This document shows, piece after piece, positions 28,584 through 36,039 of a stretch of DNA of 43,560 nucleotides; position 1 is the stretch's first letter, and each line of letters begins with the position of its first letter. Origin of the DNA: Streptomyces mutabilis (GTDB lineage: Bacteria > Actinomycetota > Actinomycetes > Streptomycetales > Streptomycetaceae); assembly GCF_014649815.1 (NCBI RefSeq), contig NZ_BMTT01000032.1, positions 1 to 43,560 on the forward strand. The letters run 5' to 3'. Made by a program: the position numbers and the translations under genes. Below the pieces are notes generated by a model. It was not told where the DNA came from, did no database searches, and saw nothing but the letters and a program-made list of their open reading frames with translations.

Positions 28584-29462
28584 ATGACCGAGACGACCAC
28601 CCCCATCGAGCAGCCCGCCGCCGACGGCCCGGAGCTGTCCGGCGTCGACCTCGCCCGGGTCGCGCTGCACGCCGCTCGCGAGGCCGCCAGGAAGCGCGGC
28701 GAGAGCGAGGCCCGCGCCCCGCGCCGCCGCCGGACCCGGATCGTGCAGCGCGACGGCCGGGAGCCGGCCGGGTTCGCCGCCGTACTCCAGGGCCTGATGG
28801 CCGACCGGGCCTGGGACGTCCCGGCCGCCGGCGGAACCGTCCTGAACCGCTGGCCCAACATCGCGGCCGCCATCGCCCCGCAGCTTCCCGACCACGTCCA
28901 GGCCGTCGCCTTCCACCCGGAGACCGGCCAGCTGGACCTGCGCCCCGACTCCCCGGCCTACGCCACCCAGCTCCGCCTGATCAGCGCCCGCATCGTCGCC
29001 GCGGCCAACAAGTCGGCCGACACCGACGCCGTGCGCAGCGTCCGGGTCCTGGCCGTCGGCGCCGCCCCGGACCCCCGGCCTGCGGCGCAGACGCAGGCCA
29101 CCGCACCGGACGTTCCTCCGGCCCCGGTGAAGACGCGCGAGATGGCCTCGCCGGGCTTCCACCAGGCCCTCGCCGCGCACCAGGCCGTCGCGCCTCCCAG
29201 CCGTATCGACCCCTCGATCGCGGAGGCAGTGGAGCGGCAGACCGCGGCGATGCGGGCGCTCAGCCTCCAGGCCTTCCCGGAGCCGGAGCCGGTGGCCGAC
29301 GACCAGCCGGCCCCGATCGAGCAGGCCCGCATCGAGCGCCGCCGCCAGGCCGACGTCTCCCACGCCGCAGCCCTGCGCCGGGCCCGTGCGGAGCGCGCGG
29401 CGAGGGAGGCCGGGACGGCGGCCGCGGTCCCGCAGCCGACGACGCTGGGCAGGACCGCGTGA
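28584..29462 (+). CDS. DciA-like (DUF721) protein (292 aa)
   Basis: The protein has SGVDLARVALHAAREAARKRGE (20-40), as in actinobacterial DciA/DUF721 proteins, then the core VLNRWPNIAAAIAPQLPDHVQAVAFHPETGQLDLRPDSPAYATQLRLISARIVAAAN (85-142). DciA is the ancestral loader or operator of the replicative helicase DnaB in bacteria without DnaC. A plasmid copy could recruit the host helicase to the plasmid origin. A disordered Pro/Ala tail and a C-terminal helix extend it beyond the usual 170-190 residues. GAGG precedes the ATG, nine bases after the previous stop. Confidence 0.82.
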   Translation: MTETTTPIEQPAADGPELSGVDLARVALHAAREAARKRGESEARAPRRRRTRIVQRDGREPAGFAAVLQGLMADRAWDVPAAGGTVLNRWPNIAAAIAPQLPDHVQAVAFHPETGQLDLRPDSPAYATQLRLISARIVAAANKSADTDAVRSVRVLAVGAAPDPRPAAQTQATAPDVPPAPVKTREMASPGFHQALAAHQAVAPPSRIDPSIAEAVERQTAAMRALSLQAFPEPEPVADDQPAPIEQARIERRRQADVSHAAALRRARAERAAREAGTAAAVPQPTTLGRTA

Positions 29463-29472
29463 GCTCGAGGCG

Positions 29473-29757
29473 TCAGGGGCGGCGGGCGAGGACGTCGTCG
29501 ATGCGGGAGGCGCCGGCGACCCACGTTGCCGCGGCCGGCGCTATGAAGCCAAGCACGGTCTGGATGTCGTCCCGGCGGGCTTCGAGGGCCGTTTGACCGG
29601 GTCCTCCACCGTGGTCAGGGCACGGTTGGGGGCGTAGGGGAAGGCGCCCGCGAGGTCGGGCCACAGGTTGGTCTTGTACTGGCGGGCCAGCAGGAAGCGC
29701 CAGAAGCCGAAGCTCAGCTCCGCGATGACCTTCCCGCGCGGCGGTTTCCAGCTGACC
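29473..29757 (-). pseudogene. Decayed Abi-like gene with frameshift and internal deletion
   Basis: One minus-strand frame reads PPRGKVIAELSFGFWRFLLARQYKTNLWPDLAGAFPY. A second frame a little downstream reads ARRDDIQTVLGFIAPAAATWVAGASRIDDVLARRP and then a stop. Together these are the two ends of a family known in Streptomyces whose middle holds a conserved RNRIAHHEP motif (Abi/HEPN-type). That middle is missing here and the frames do not join, so the gene is broken. The part upstream of 29757 has no family match, so the 5' end is lost too. Confidence 0.65.
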
Positions 29758-29956
29758 CCTCGCAGGGAAGGTTGAGCATTCTCACCGAACATTGAGCGCG
29801 GGCCGCGCCGCAGGTCAGAAGCCTGTTCAGCCCTCGGTGCGCGCGTCCGCGTGCGAGCCGGCGCGCGGCGGGAGTCACGACGCCCGCCTCTGCCGCTGAT
29901 CAGTACAGCGCTCTGACCAGCGCGCTTAACCATCGGTGAGAAAGAAACCCGTCACC

Positions 29957-29998
29957 AACCTTCGCTGAGAATCACTCAGCCTTCGTTGCGAGAGATCA
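29957..29998. repeat. Two imperfect direct repeats, iteron candidates
   Basis: AACCTTCGCTGAGAATCAC (29957-29975) and AGCCTTCGTTGCGAGAGATCAC (29977-29998) share 15 or more positions. A third partial copy (AGCCCTTCC) follows at 30002, and an inverted relative (GGGAAGGTTGAGCATTCTCAC) sits at 29765-29785. They lie in the 363-base non-coding gap before tap. Confidence 0.5.
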
Positions 29999-30054
29999 CC
30001 AGCCCTTCCCTGGCCAGGACCATCCTCACCGCTTTCGCCCGCCGGTAGTACGCG

Positions 30055-30086
30055 ATTCGTACGGATAATGTGCGCCATTTGTACGG
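30055..30086 (+). promoter_or_regulatory. Direct repeat ATTYGTACGG upstream of tap
   Basis: ATTCGTACGG (30055-30064) and ATTTGTACGG (30077-30086) are 22 bases apart, two helical turns. They are 35-66 bases before the tap ATG, with TAATGT between them as a possible -10 element. They could be contacts for a regulator, perhaps Tap itself. Confidence 0.5.
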
Positions 30087-30120
30087 TTCTTGGGGTAGGG
30101 TGTCGGTCAGGAGGTGTTCC

Positions 30121-32358
30121 ATGTCCGAGTTGTTCGACGCGGTCGACGCACTGGTCGCGTCCCGCTCGCCGCTGCCGCCAGCGGAGGAGCGCAAGCGTCT
30201 ACGGGTCGCGCACGGTCTGACGCTGGACGAAGTCGCCGCCGCGCTGAAGGTGCGCCGGGCCACGGTGTCCGGCTGGGAGTCGGTCAAGAAGCCGACCGAG
30301 CCGCGCGGCCCGGAGCGCGAGGCGTACGCCCGGCTGCTACGGCAGCTCGCGGAGCTCTATCCGGCACCTGCAACGCCGCAAGAGCCGACTGCCCCGGTGC
30401 CCGCCACGTTCACCGGCGCGCCCGACCCGGCGGGAGCGCGGACTCTGTCCACAGGGGAGGCGTCCGAGGCTGCGGCCATGACTGCAACCGAGAACACCCA
30501 GACCCCTGCCCCTGTCACCGCTGCTCCGGCGGCCGCGTCCCGGCCGGCGCGCACCACCAGGACGTCGTCGACGTCGCGCCGCCCGGGTGCCAAGAAGGCA
30601 GCCCCGGCCGGAACCCCGGCGGGCGGCGCCGACCCGCGGTTCGAGAACGGGCCACTCGCGGTCGTCGACGTCGAGGACGGGAAGGTGCTGGCGTACTGCA
30701 CCGGCGGCCTGGTCCTGGACGTGCCCGCCAAGTCCCTGCCGTCCCTGGTGGAGTGGACGCTGAAGGAGGCGAAGCTCGGGCAGCCGAAGCTGTCCGGGCC
30801 GGGCAAGGACGCCGACCCGCTGCTCGTGCTCACCGAGGCCGCTCTCGAGCGCTACGGCCTGCCCGCCGCCCTCACGGAGGAGGAGCGGCCCGCCGGGCGC
30901 CTGCCGGAGGGGCACAAGGTCATCAAGCAGCTCGCGCGCGCGGAGTGGAAGCTGACCAAGCGCGGTTTCGGGCCGTGGGCGCGGATCTACCGCCCCGCTC
31001 AGGGTGCGGAGCGGGCCTGCGTACAGCTGTGCATCCCCTCGTGGCACGCGCTGGACACCCGGCACTGGGGCGAGGCCGGGCAGCTTCCGCCGGCCGAACT
31101 CGCCCGCGTGCTGGGCGTGTACGCGTCCCGGGTGATGACGCCGCGCGGCTCGACCGCTGTGACCGGCCTGGAGCTGATGACCGCGTTGCACCCGCCGACC
31201 CGGGCCTCCGAGCCCGACGCTGCGGGGAAGCGGCACTCCGAGCACAACCCCGGCAGCCTGGGCAAGGACCCGGTGGACTGCGCACCGTGCGAGGCACCCG
31301 ACGGGCACCCGCTCCTCAAGGACCTGCCCCGATTCCATGTCCGCGGCCCCGGGGAGAAGCTGTTCGAGGAGGCGTACGACTGGGCGCGGCCGATGACCGA
31401 TGCCGAGTGCACGCTGCGGTACCTGGTCGGCATCGACGTGAACATGGCCTTCGCGGCCGGTGCCAACGGCCTGGTCGTCGGCCTCGGCGCACCGACGCAC
31501 GTCAGGAACCCCGCCTTCGACCCGAAGCTGCCCGGCTCCTGGCTGGTCGACCTCTCCCACGTCGACCTGTCACGGGTGAAGGTCGGCAAGCAGTGGGCGG
31601 AGCTGGACGGCTCGCTGCTTCCCTCTCCGTTCACACCGAAGGGTGACCGCCCCGAGGGGCCAGCCTGGTACGCGACGCCGACCGTCGCCTACGCCCAGGA
31701 GTTGGGCTACGAGGTACGGCCGCTGGAGGCGTACGTCCGGTACGAGAACGGCCGGTACCTGGACGGCTGGTACAACCGGCTGCGCGCCGCCTACCTCGCC
31801 ACGATGGCCGACCTCGGCGTCGACGCCGACCTCGCTCCCGAGGACTTCCTCGCGGCGATGGACGGTTACAAGGCCCGCGACCCGGAGCTCGCGATCGTCA
31901 CCACGGCGATCAAGGCGACGGTCAAGGGCGGCCTGGGCAAGCTCCGCGAGCGGCCCCGCGGCGAGGGCTGGAAGCCGGGCGAGCCGTGGCGCGCCCTGTC
32001 CCGCCCGACGTGGCGGCCGGACATCCGGGCGGCGGTCATCTCCCGCACCCGGATGAACCTGCACCGCAAGATCGTCAAGCACGCCGCCTTCACCGGGCAG
32101 TACCCGATCGCGATCCTGTCCGACTGCGTCGTCTACGCGGCAGGCGGCGAGTCGCCGCTGGACTTCCTGCCCTACCGGGACGGCAAGCCGCTGCCCGGCG
32201 GGTTCAAGCTCGGCATCAACCCCGGCCTGGTCAAGCACGAAGGCACCCAGACCGTCCTGTGGGGCGAAGAGGTCCGTGAGCGGTTCAACGCCCCCGATCT
32301 CAACCTTGCCCGGTACATCAAGGACGGCACCGTCACCGACGCCGACAACGGAGAGTAG
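30121..32358 (+). CDS. tap: Telomere-associated protein Tap
   Basis: This 745-residue protein has an N-terminal XRE-type helix-turn-helix (EERKRLRVAHGLTLDEVAAALKVRRATVSGWE, about 22-53), an Ala/Pro/Thr linker, and a long conserved body. Marker segments are WKLTKRGFGPWARIYRPAQG, LRYLVGIDVNMAFAAGANGLVVGLG and FTGQYPIAILSDCVVYAAGGESPLDFLPYRDGKPLPGGFKLGINPG. Length and order match Tap of linear Streptomyces replicons. Tap binds single-stranded telomeric overhangs and recruits Tpg for end patching. ATG 30121 is preceded by GGAGG. tpg follows 12 bases downstream. Confidence 0.92.
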   Translation: MSELFDAVDALVASRSPLPPAEERKRLRVAHGLTLDEVAAALKVRRATVSGWESVKKPTEPRGPEREAYARLLRQLAELYPAPATPQEPTAPVPATFTGAPDPAGARTLSTGEASEAAAMTATENTQTPAPVTAAPAAASRPARTTRTSSTSRRPGAKKAAPAGTPAGGADPRFENGPLAVVDVEDGKVLAYCTGGLVLDVPAKSLPSLVEWTLKEAKLGQPKLSGPGKDADPLLVLTEAALERYGLPAALTEEERPAGRLPEGHKVIKQLARAEWKLTKRGFGPWARIYRPAQGAERACVQLCIPSWHALDTRHWGEAGQLPPAELARVLGVYASRVMTPRGSTAVTGLELMTALHPPTRASEPDAAGKRHSEHNPGSLGKDPVDCAPCEAPDGHPLLKDLPRFHVRGPGEKLFEEAYDWARPMTDAECTLRYLVGIDVNMAFAAGANGLVVGLGAPTHVRNPAFDPKLPGSWLVDLSHVDLSRVKVGKQWAELDGSLLPSPFTPKGDRPEGPAWYATPTVAYAQELGYEVRPLEAYVRYENGRYLDGWYNRLRAAYLATMADLGVDADLAPEDFLAAMDGYKARDPELAIVTTAIKATVKGGLGKLRERPRGEGWKPGEPWRALSRPTWRPDIRAAVISRTRMNLHRKIVKHAAFTGQYPIAILSDCVVYAAGGESPLDFLPYRDGKPLPGGFKLGINPGLVKHEGTQTVLWGEEVRERFNAPDLNLARYIKDGTVTDADNGE

Positions 32359-32370
32359 GAGAAGGCGACG

Positions 32371-32928
32371 ATGAGCCTGTTCGGCGACGGCCTGGAAGCC
32401 GCGGTCCAGAAGGCGTTCACCCGCCCAGCGCCCAAGAGCGCGCCCGCGCAGATGCGCTACCTGGTCAAGCAGCTCAAGGGCACGAAGGCGGTTGCCCAGG
32501 TGCTGCGCATCTCCCAGCGCACCGTCGAGCGGTACGTGAAAGACCAGATCAAAAAGCCCCGCCCCGACCTCGCCGCGCGCCTGGAGCGCGAGGTGAAGAA
32601 GCGCTGGCAGCCCCAAGTCCGGGCCAGGGCTCGCCAGAAAGCGGCGACCACCGGCGGCATCGTCATCGACACCCGAGCCCGCATGGGCTACACCGCACCG
32701 ATCGGATCGACGGACCAGGACCGCATCCGGCACCTCACCGTCGCCCTGCCCCCGCAGTACGCCGCCCGCCTCTTCGCCGCCCAAGACGCCGGGGCCAGCG
32801 ACCAGCAGCTCCAGCAGATCGCCGCCGAAGCACTCAAAGAGGTGTACTTCCAGGACAACGGCCGCCGCGCGGGCAGTCTGGAAGAGGTGCGCTTCACCGA
32901 CATCGAGCACCTCGAGTTCGACCTGTAG
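32371..32928 (+). CDS. tpg: Telomere terminal protein Tpg
   Basis: This 185-residue protein carries nearly the canonical Tpg sequence: MSLFGDGLEAAVQKAFTRP, QMRYLVKQLKGTKAVAQVLRISQRTVERYVKD, LEREVKKRWQPQVRARARQKAATTGGIVIDTRARMGYTA, and the ending EVRFTDIEHLEFDL. Tpg is covalently bound to the 5' ends of linear Streptomyces chromosomes and plasmids and primes telomere synthesis. The central helix-turn-helix (AQVLRISQRTVERYV) contacts DNA. AGGAGAAGG precedes the ATG. It forms one operon with tap. Confidence 0.95.
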   Translation: MSLFGDGLEAAVQKAFTRPAPKSAPAQMRYLVKQLKGTKAVAQVLRISQRTVERYVKDQIKKPRPDLAARLEREVKKRWQPQVRARARQKAATTGGIVIDTRARMGYTAPIGSTDQDRIRHLTVALPPQYAARLFAAQDAGASDQQLQQIAAEALKEVYFQDNGRRAGSLEEVRFTDIEHLEFDL

Positions 32929-32948
32929 AACCACGCCCCAAACGGCTC

Positions 32949-32975
32949 GAGCCCGGACCGATGCGGTCCGGGCTC
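32949..32975 (+). terminator. Terminator after tpg
   Basis: Perfect 11-base arms GAGCCCGGACC (32949-32959) and GGTCCGGGCTC (32965-32975) with loop GATGC, 21 bases after the tpg stop. It also serves the convergent minus-strand gene ending at 33029. Confidence 0.75.
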
Positions 32976-33028
32976 GCTGGCGTATCCGCGGGGGGTCGGA
33001 TGCTCATGCACGCGATGCCGCTGCGTGC

Positions 33029-33451
33029 TCATGCGACGCGCAGCTTTTTGCGGCGGTCGCGTGCAAGCTGCTCGCGGTAGTCATCGACGGCCTGGTGGTA
33101 GCGCTCGACGAAGTAGGGGTCGTCCAGCCGGTCGGCAGGGTCCATTGCCTCAACGGCGGCCCTGGCATCAGCTGGTGTCTCGTAGGCGGCGAGCATCTCG
33201 TTGATGCGGTAGACACCGTTACGCTGCTTCTTTACCAACCGAGCCAGTATCAGCTCCCGAAGACCAGAGGTGACGCTGGGCCGGCTCAGGCCGAGCAGCT
33301 CGGCGATCTGGCTCTGCCCCATCTCCACCCTCCCGCCGGGCTCGCTGCGGGAGCGCAGGGTGAACAGGACGCGATAGGCCGGCCCCGGCAGGTCCAAGGC
33401 CGCGACGACACCCTCCGCGTTGACCGGTGTGACCAAGAGTCCTCTGCTCAC
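33029..33451 (-). CDS. Winged-helix protein, RepL/MarR-like (140 aa)
   Basis: It starts at GTG 33451-33449, overlapping the preceding stop as GTGA. The core (YRVLFTLRSRSEPGGRVEMGQSQIAELLGLSRPSVTSGLRELILARLVKKQRNGVYRIN) is a winged helix with a terminal beta-wing ending in NGVYRIN, as in RepL-type plasmid replication proteins and some regulators. The rest is a helical tail with basic end RRKKLRVA. It is a paralogue in layout of the gene upstream. DNA-binding role in replication, copy number or partition is inferred. Confidence 0.75.
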   Translation of the reverse strand: MSRGLLVTPVNAEGVVAALDLPGPAYRVLFTLRSRSEPGGRVEMGQSQIAELLGLSRPSVTSGLRELILARLVKKQRNGVYRINEMLAAYETPADARAAVEAMDPADRLDDPYFVERYHQAVDDYREQLARDRRKKLRVA

Positions 33452-34146
33452 CGATCGCCCTCCTTCTGTGCCTTCGTCGCCGCAAACCGCTCCCGCCGCT
33501 CCCGCCGCTTGCGAGCACGCTCTTCGCGGAATTCTTCGATCGCCTCGCGCATGTGCTCCAGCGAGGGGAACCGGACCAGATCCGGCAGCGCCGCGGCCCG
33601 CAGTTCTGCCAGAGCGTCGGCCTGGTCCACCTGAACATACTCTGTGCTGCCGTCGGACAGCCGGACCAGTTCAGCGGCGACGTAGGAGTAGGGCGGATTG
33701 AACTGGTAGACCCCGCGCGAGCGCTTGATCACGATTCCGTGGCTCATGACCTCCCGCAGGGACTCGTTCACCTTCTGGCGAGGAACGTCCAGAATTTGCG
33801 CCATATCGTCCTGCGTGAGCGGGATCCGTCCACCGGCTCGCTGCCCCGCGATCAGCAACAGGATCAGCCGCAGAGGCAGTGCCTCGCGGTAGTACTGGGC
33901 GATTACCAGGAAGAACTCCAACGCCACCATCGCGAAGGCGTTGGGGCGCTCGGGGGTGGAGAAGAACTCCAGTTGCTGACGCTGGCGTCCGACGGTGATG
34001 TCCCGGCCCGGATAGGTCCGAGCCAGATCGTCCAGTCCCTCGATCTTCCGCAGTCGCTCTCCGAACGCCCGCAGTGGGTCATCCGGCGTGAGGCCTGGAT
34101 GCGGCGCGGGCCTGGCGGCACGGCGGCGGGGCTGTGACTCGGACAC
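33448..34146 (-). CDS. Winged-helix protein paired with the previous gene (232 aa)
   Basis: It starts at GTG 34146-34144 (VSESQPRRRA) with TTGGAGAG upstream. A longer frame to 34227 would run across the palindromes at 34196-34237, so it is not used. A winged helix (LRLILLLIAGQRAGGRIPLTQDDMAQILDVPRQKVNESLREVMSHGIVIKRSRGVYQFNPPYSYV) sits in the middle, preceded by a helical domain. A very basic tail (REERARKRRERRERFAATKAQKEG) ends it. The upstream region carries five 21-base palindromes, likely its binding sites or an origin. Confidence 0.75.
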   Translation of the reverse strand: MSESQPRRRAARPAPHPGLTPDDPLRAFGERLRKIEGLDDLARTYPGRDITVGRQRQQLEFFSTPERPNAFAMVALEFFLVIAQYYREALPLRLILLLIAGQRAGGRIPLTQDDMAQILDVPRQKVNESLREVMSHGIVIKRSRGVYQFNPPYSYVAAELVRLSDGSTEYVQVDQADALAELRAAALPDLVRFPSLEHMREAIEEFREERARKRRERRERFAATKAQKEGDR

Positions 34147-34247
34147 GAGCAGCTCTCCAAAGTTCCAAGGTCCAGGGCGTGTAGCAACGTAGCAGAAGGT
34201 CAGTACTTCTGACCTCAAGGTCGGCATTCCTGACCTTCGGCGAGTCC

Positions 34248-34270
34248 TGTGTCACCCCAGGGGTGACACA
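34248..34270. promoter_or_regulatory. 23-base perfect palindrome
   Basis: TGTGTCACCCC and GGGGTGACACA flank a central A. It sits between the two groups of 21-base palindromes and has a different sequence, so it should bind a different protein. It resembles a dyad operator or cruciform nucleation site. Confidence 0.7.
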
Positions 34271-34271
34271 T

Positions 34272-34303
34272 CTCCTGCACGAACTCCTGCACCAAGTCCT
34301 GGG
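34272..34303. repeat. Direct repeats with a 12-base period
   Basis: CTCCTGCAC at 34272-34280 and 34284-34292, then a weaker third copy GTCCTGGGT from 34296. The starts are 12 bases apart. Short tandem repeats of this kind next to dyads are typical of plasmid origins or partition sites. Confidence 0.55.
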
Positions 34304-34455
34304 TACGGGGCAACCGGGAGGTCGAGGGAGGTGACCCTCAAGGTGCAAAGAAGTCAGTAATGCTGACCTTCTGGCCTGCAAAAGGTCAGCGATGTTGACC
34401 TTTCAGGTGAGTTGACGTCAGGAATACTGACTTCCTGGGTGGGTTGTGTCTACTC

Positions 34456-34489
34456 AGGAGGGACATTCGACCGTGCGAGTGTCCCTCCT
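34456..34489. terminator. Inverted repeat closing the palindrome region
   Basis: Perfect 10-base arms AGGAGGGACA (34456-34465) and TGTCCCTCCT (34480-34489), 14-base loop. From 34490 to 34976 nothing convincing is seen: no gene and only scattered short dyads. Confidence 0.5.
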
Positions 34490-34976
34490 AGGGTGTCACA
34501 AGCGCCTCTCCCTCAACACTGTGACCTGCAAAAGCATGGATCCTCTCCCTATCTAGGTCGTGTAAAGGCTGCGGACCGGACCCTTTTGTGGCTGAGGCGG
34601 CTTCGCGTGCGGCTCCGTGGTCCAAGTGCAGACCGTAGGCGGCACCAACGGCTCTGAGTCTCGGGTGGTGCCGGCCGTGACGAACACGCACCAGCAAGGT
34701 GTGGTTGAGGCCACAGCCGGGTTCCGCCGCACGGCCCCAGGGGGCCGCACGGCTCCTGTACCTCCGCACGCCGTCTCTCGAGTGCACGCTGTCTGAGGTG
34801 CCGTTCTGGGGCTTGGCCAGGGCGAGGGCAAAGGTGACCACTCCCCTAACGACCAGAGTCCGGGCCTCACCGAAACAGGATCAGGTGCAATGTCCCGATC
34901 CGACCCTGCGCAAAGCTACGTGCTGGCTAGCCTGGGACCGCGTCGCCGTCGGCGGCTGCACCCTGAGAGGAAGCCA

Positions 34977-35297
34977 ATGACGGACCAGGCAACACGGCCT
35001 CCAGCCATGTCAGACCTCAGCACCCTGAGACTGGATTTCCGGCATGCCCACAGCCTTGTTGACCCTGCTGAAGAAGGCGTCCAAACCTGGCAGATCTCGC
35101 TTCTCGCCGATGACCAACCCGTGGCCCGTATGCGTGCGACACGCGGCCAGTACTGGAAAGCGCACAACCTCGGCGAGCGCATGGCCGACGAGCCGTCTCT
35201 GGCCTCATCGGCCATCCTCTTCCAAGACCACGATGTGCTGATGCTGTTCGACGACTCCCTCGACGGCATCGAAGACCCGGCCGGCGACCCGCCATAA
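34977..35297 (+). CDS. Hypothetical protein (106 aa)
   Basis: ATG 34977 has GAGAGGAA upstream, and an earlier in-frame start at 34890 has none. The protein reads LRLDFRHAHSLVDPAEEGVQTWQISLLADDQPVARMRATRGQYWKAHNL, then ASSAILFQDHDVLMLFDDSLDGIEDPAGDPP. It is acidic, with an alternating beta pattern, and does not look like GC-driven noise. No family is recognised. It stands alone between the palindrome region and the pentapeptide gene remnants. Confidence 0.6.
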   Translation: MTDQATRPPAMSDLSTLRLDFRHAHSLVDPAEEGVQTWQISLLADDQPVARMRATRGQYWKAHNLGERMADEPSLASSAILFQDHDVLMLFDDSLDGIEDPAGDPP

Positions 35298-35391
35298 TCT
35301 CGGGTGTTGAGCGGGCGACAGGCGTGTAGGGCATGTGCCCTCAGTGGATCGTGCCTGACAGGTATCTGTGGGTCGCTCAGGTACGTACGGC
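35297..35391 (+). repeat. 95-base direct repeat, left copy
   Basis: It begins ATCTCGGGTGTTGAGCGGG and ends ACGTACGGC, about 80-85 percent identical by eye to 35698-35793. Each contains the inverted pair CGTGCCTGA...TCAGG(C/T)ACG. Together they bracket the partial pentapeptide gene copy. Confidence 0.7.
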
Positions 35392-35690
35392 GCGTTCGCA
35401 ACGCCAGTGGACTTCGCTCATGCCGTGTTCGAGTACCCCCTCACGATCGCTGCCGAAGCGGATCCGTTGGTGCTCGCCAACGGCCTACAGCTCGCCGAAG
35501 ATCTCTGTCCGAGCGCGTACGACCCCGGGGTGCGGGTGGCGTCGCTGCGTGGAGTGGACGCGGCCCATCTCGTCCTGGCCGACCTGGACCTCTGGGAATG
35601 TCTGTTCGCCGGCACGGTCCACCTGGACCAACTCCGTCTGGAGGGAGCCTGCACTTTCAACACAGCTCCGCCCGCCGTGCACTGGCGGCG
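35388..35690 (+). pseudogene. Partial, internally deleted copy of the pentapeptide-repeat gene
   Basis: The segment translates as AFAT-PVDFAHAVFEYPLTIAAEADPLVLANG..., then GVRVASLRGVDAAHLVLADLDLWECLFAGTVHLDQLRLEGACTFNTAPPAVHWRRW. It aligns with the middle of the intact gene (about 36880-37232) but lacks roughly 20 residues after AFAT and has no N- or C-terminal part. It has no start codon with a ribosome site. Confidence 0.75.
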
Positions 35691-35697
35691 CTGGCTT

Positions 35698-35793
35698 ATC
35701 TCGGGTGTCGAGCGGGTGACAGGCATGTGAGGCATGTGTCCGTCAGTGCGCCGTGCCTGACGAGTACCTGTGGGTCGTTCAGGCACGTCCGGC
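35698..35793 (+). repeat. 95-base direct repeat, right copy
   Basis: It begins ATCTCGGGTGTCGAGCGGG, 401 bases after the left copy. It contains a perfect inverted repeat CGTGCCTGA (35752-35760) / TCAGGCACG (35779-35787). From 35794 to 36039 no further gene is seen. Confidence 0.7.
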
Positions 35794-36039
35794 ATATGCG
35801 CGAAGTGTGAGCCGATCCATGACTTGACTCGGTTCGAGTCACATCGGATGCCATCGCCTGGCCACAGCCCAGGAGCACAGCCGAGTTCCTTCCCGGGCCT
35901 CCTTGCTGCTGATAGGCGACTGCATACCGAACTGGTCGGCGGAATGGACGGCGACGCTGCCTGTCACGGTCAAGCCTGAACCGCTCCCGCTCCCCAGAGC
36001 GTCCATACGGGCACCCAGACACCGTGGAGCCGCCGCACC

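Larger units (their letters stand above)
34196..34434. repeat. Five 21-base imperfect palindromes, iteron/operator array
   Basis: Copies lie at 34196-34216, 34217-34237 (abutting), 34350-34370, 34382-34402 and 34414-34434. The consensus is AAGGTCAG, five bases, CTGACCTT. The last three begin exactly 32 bases apart (34350, 34382, 34414), about three helical turns. The array lies immediately upstream of the two winged-helix genes and spans about 240 bases that are poorer in GC than the genes. Confidence 0.85.

Noticed and set aside
27783-29363. A 526-codon minus-strand frame
   Set aside because: Antisense to the winged-helix and DciA-like genes, which have recognisable folds.
29976-30287. Minus-strand frame ending SVRIAYYRRAKAVRMVLAREGLVISRNEG
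   Set aside because: The end looks protein-like, but the start lies in antisense of tap and no ribosome site or family was found; the low GC of the gap explains it.
34488-34841. Minus-strand frame of 117 codons
   Set aside because: No ribosome site, His/Arg/Ala shadow composition, no motif.
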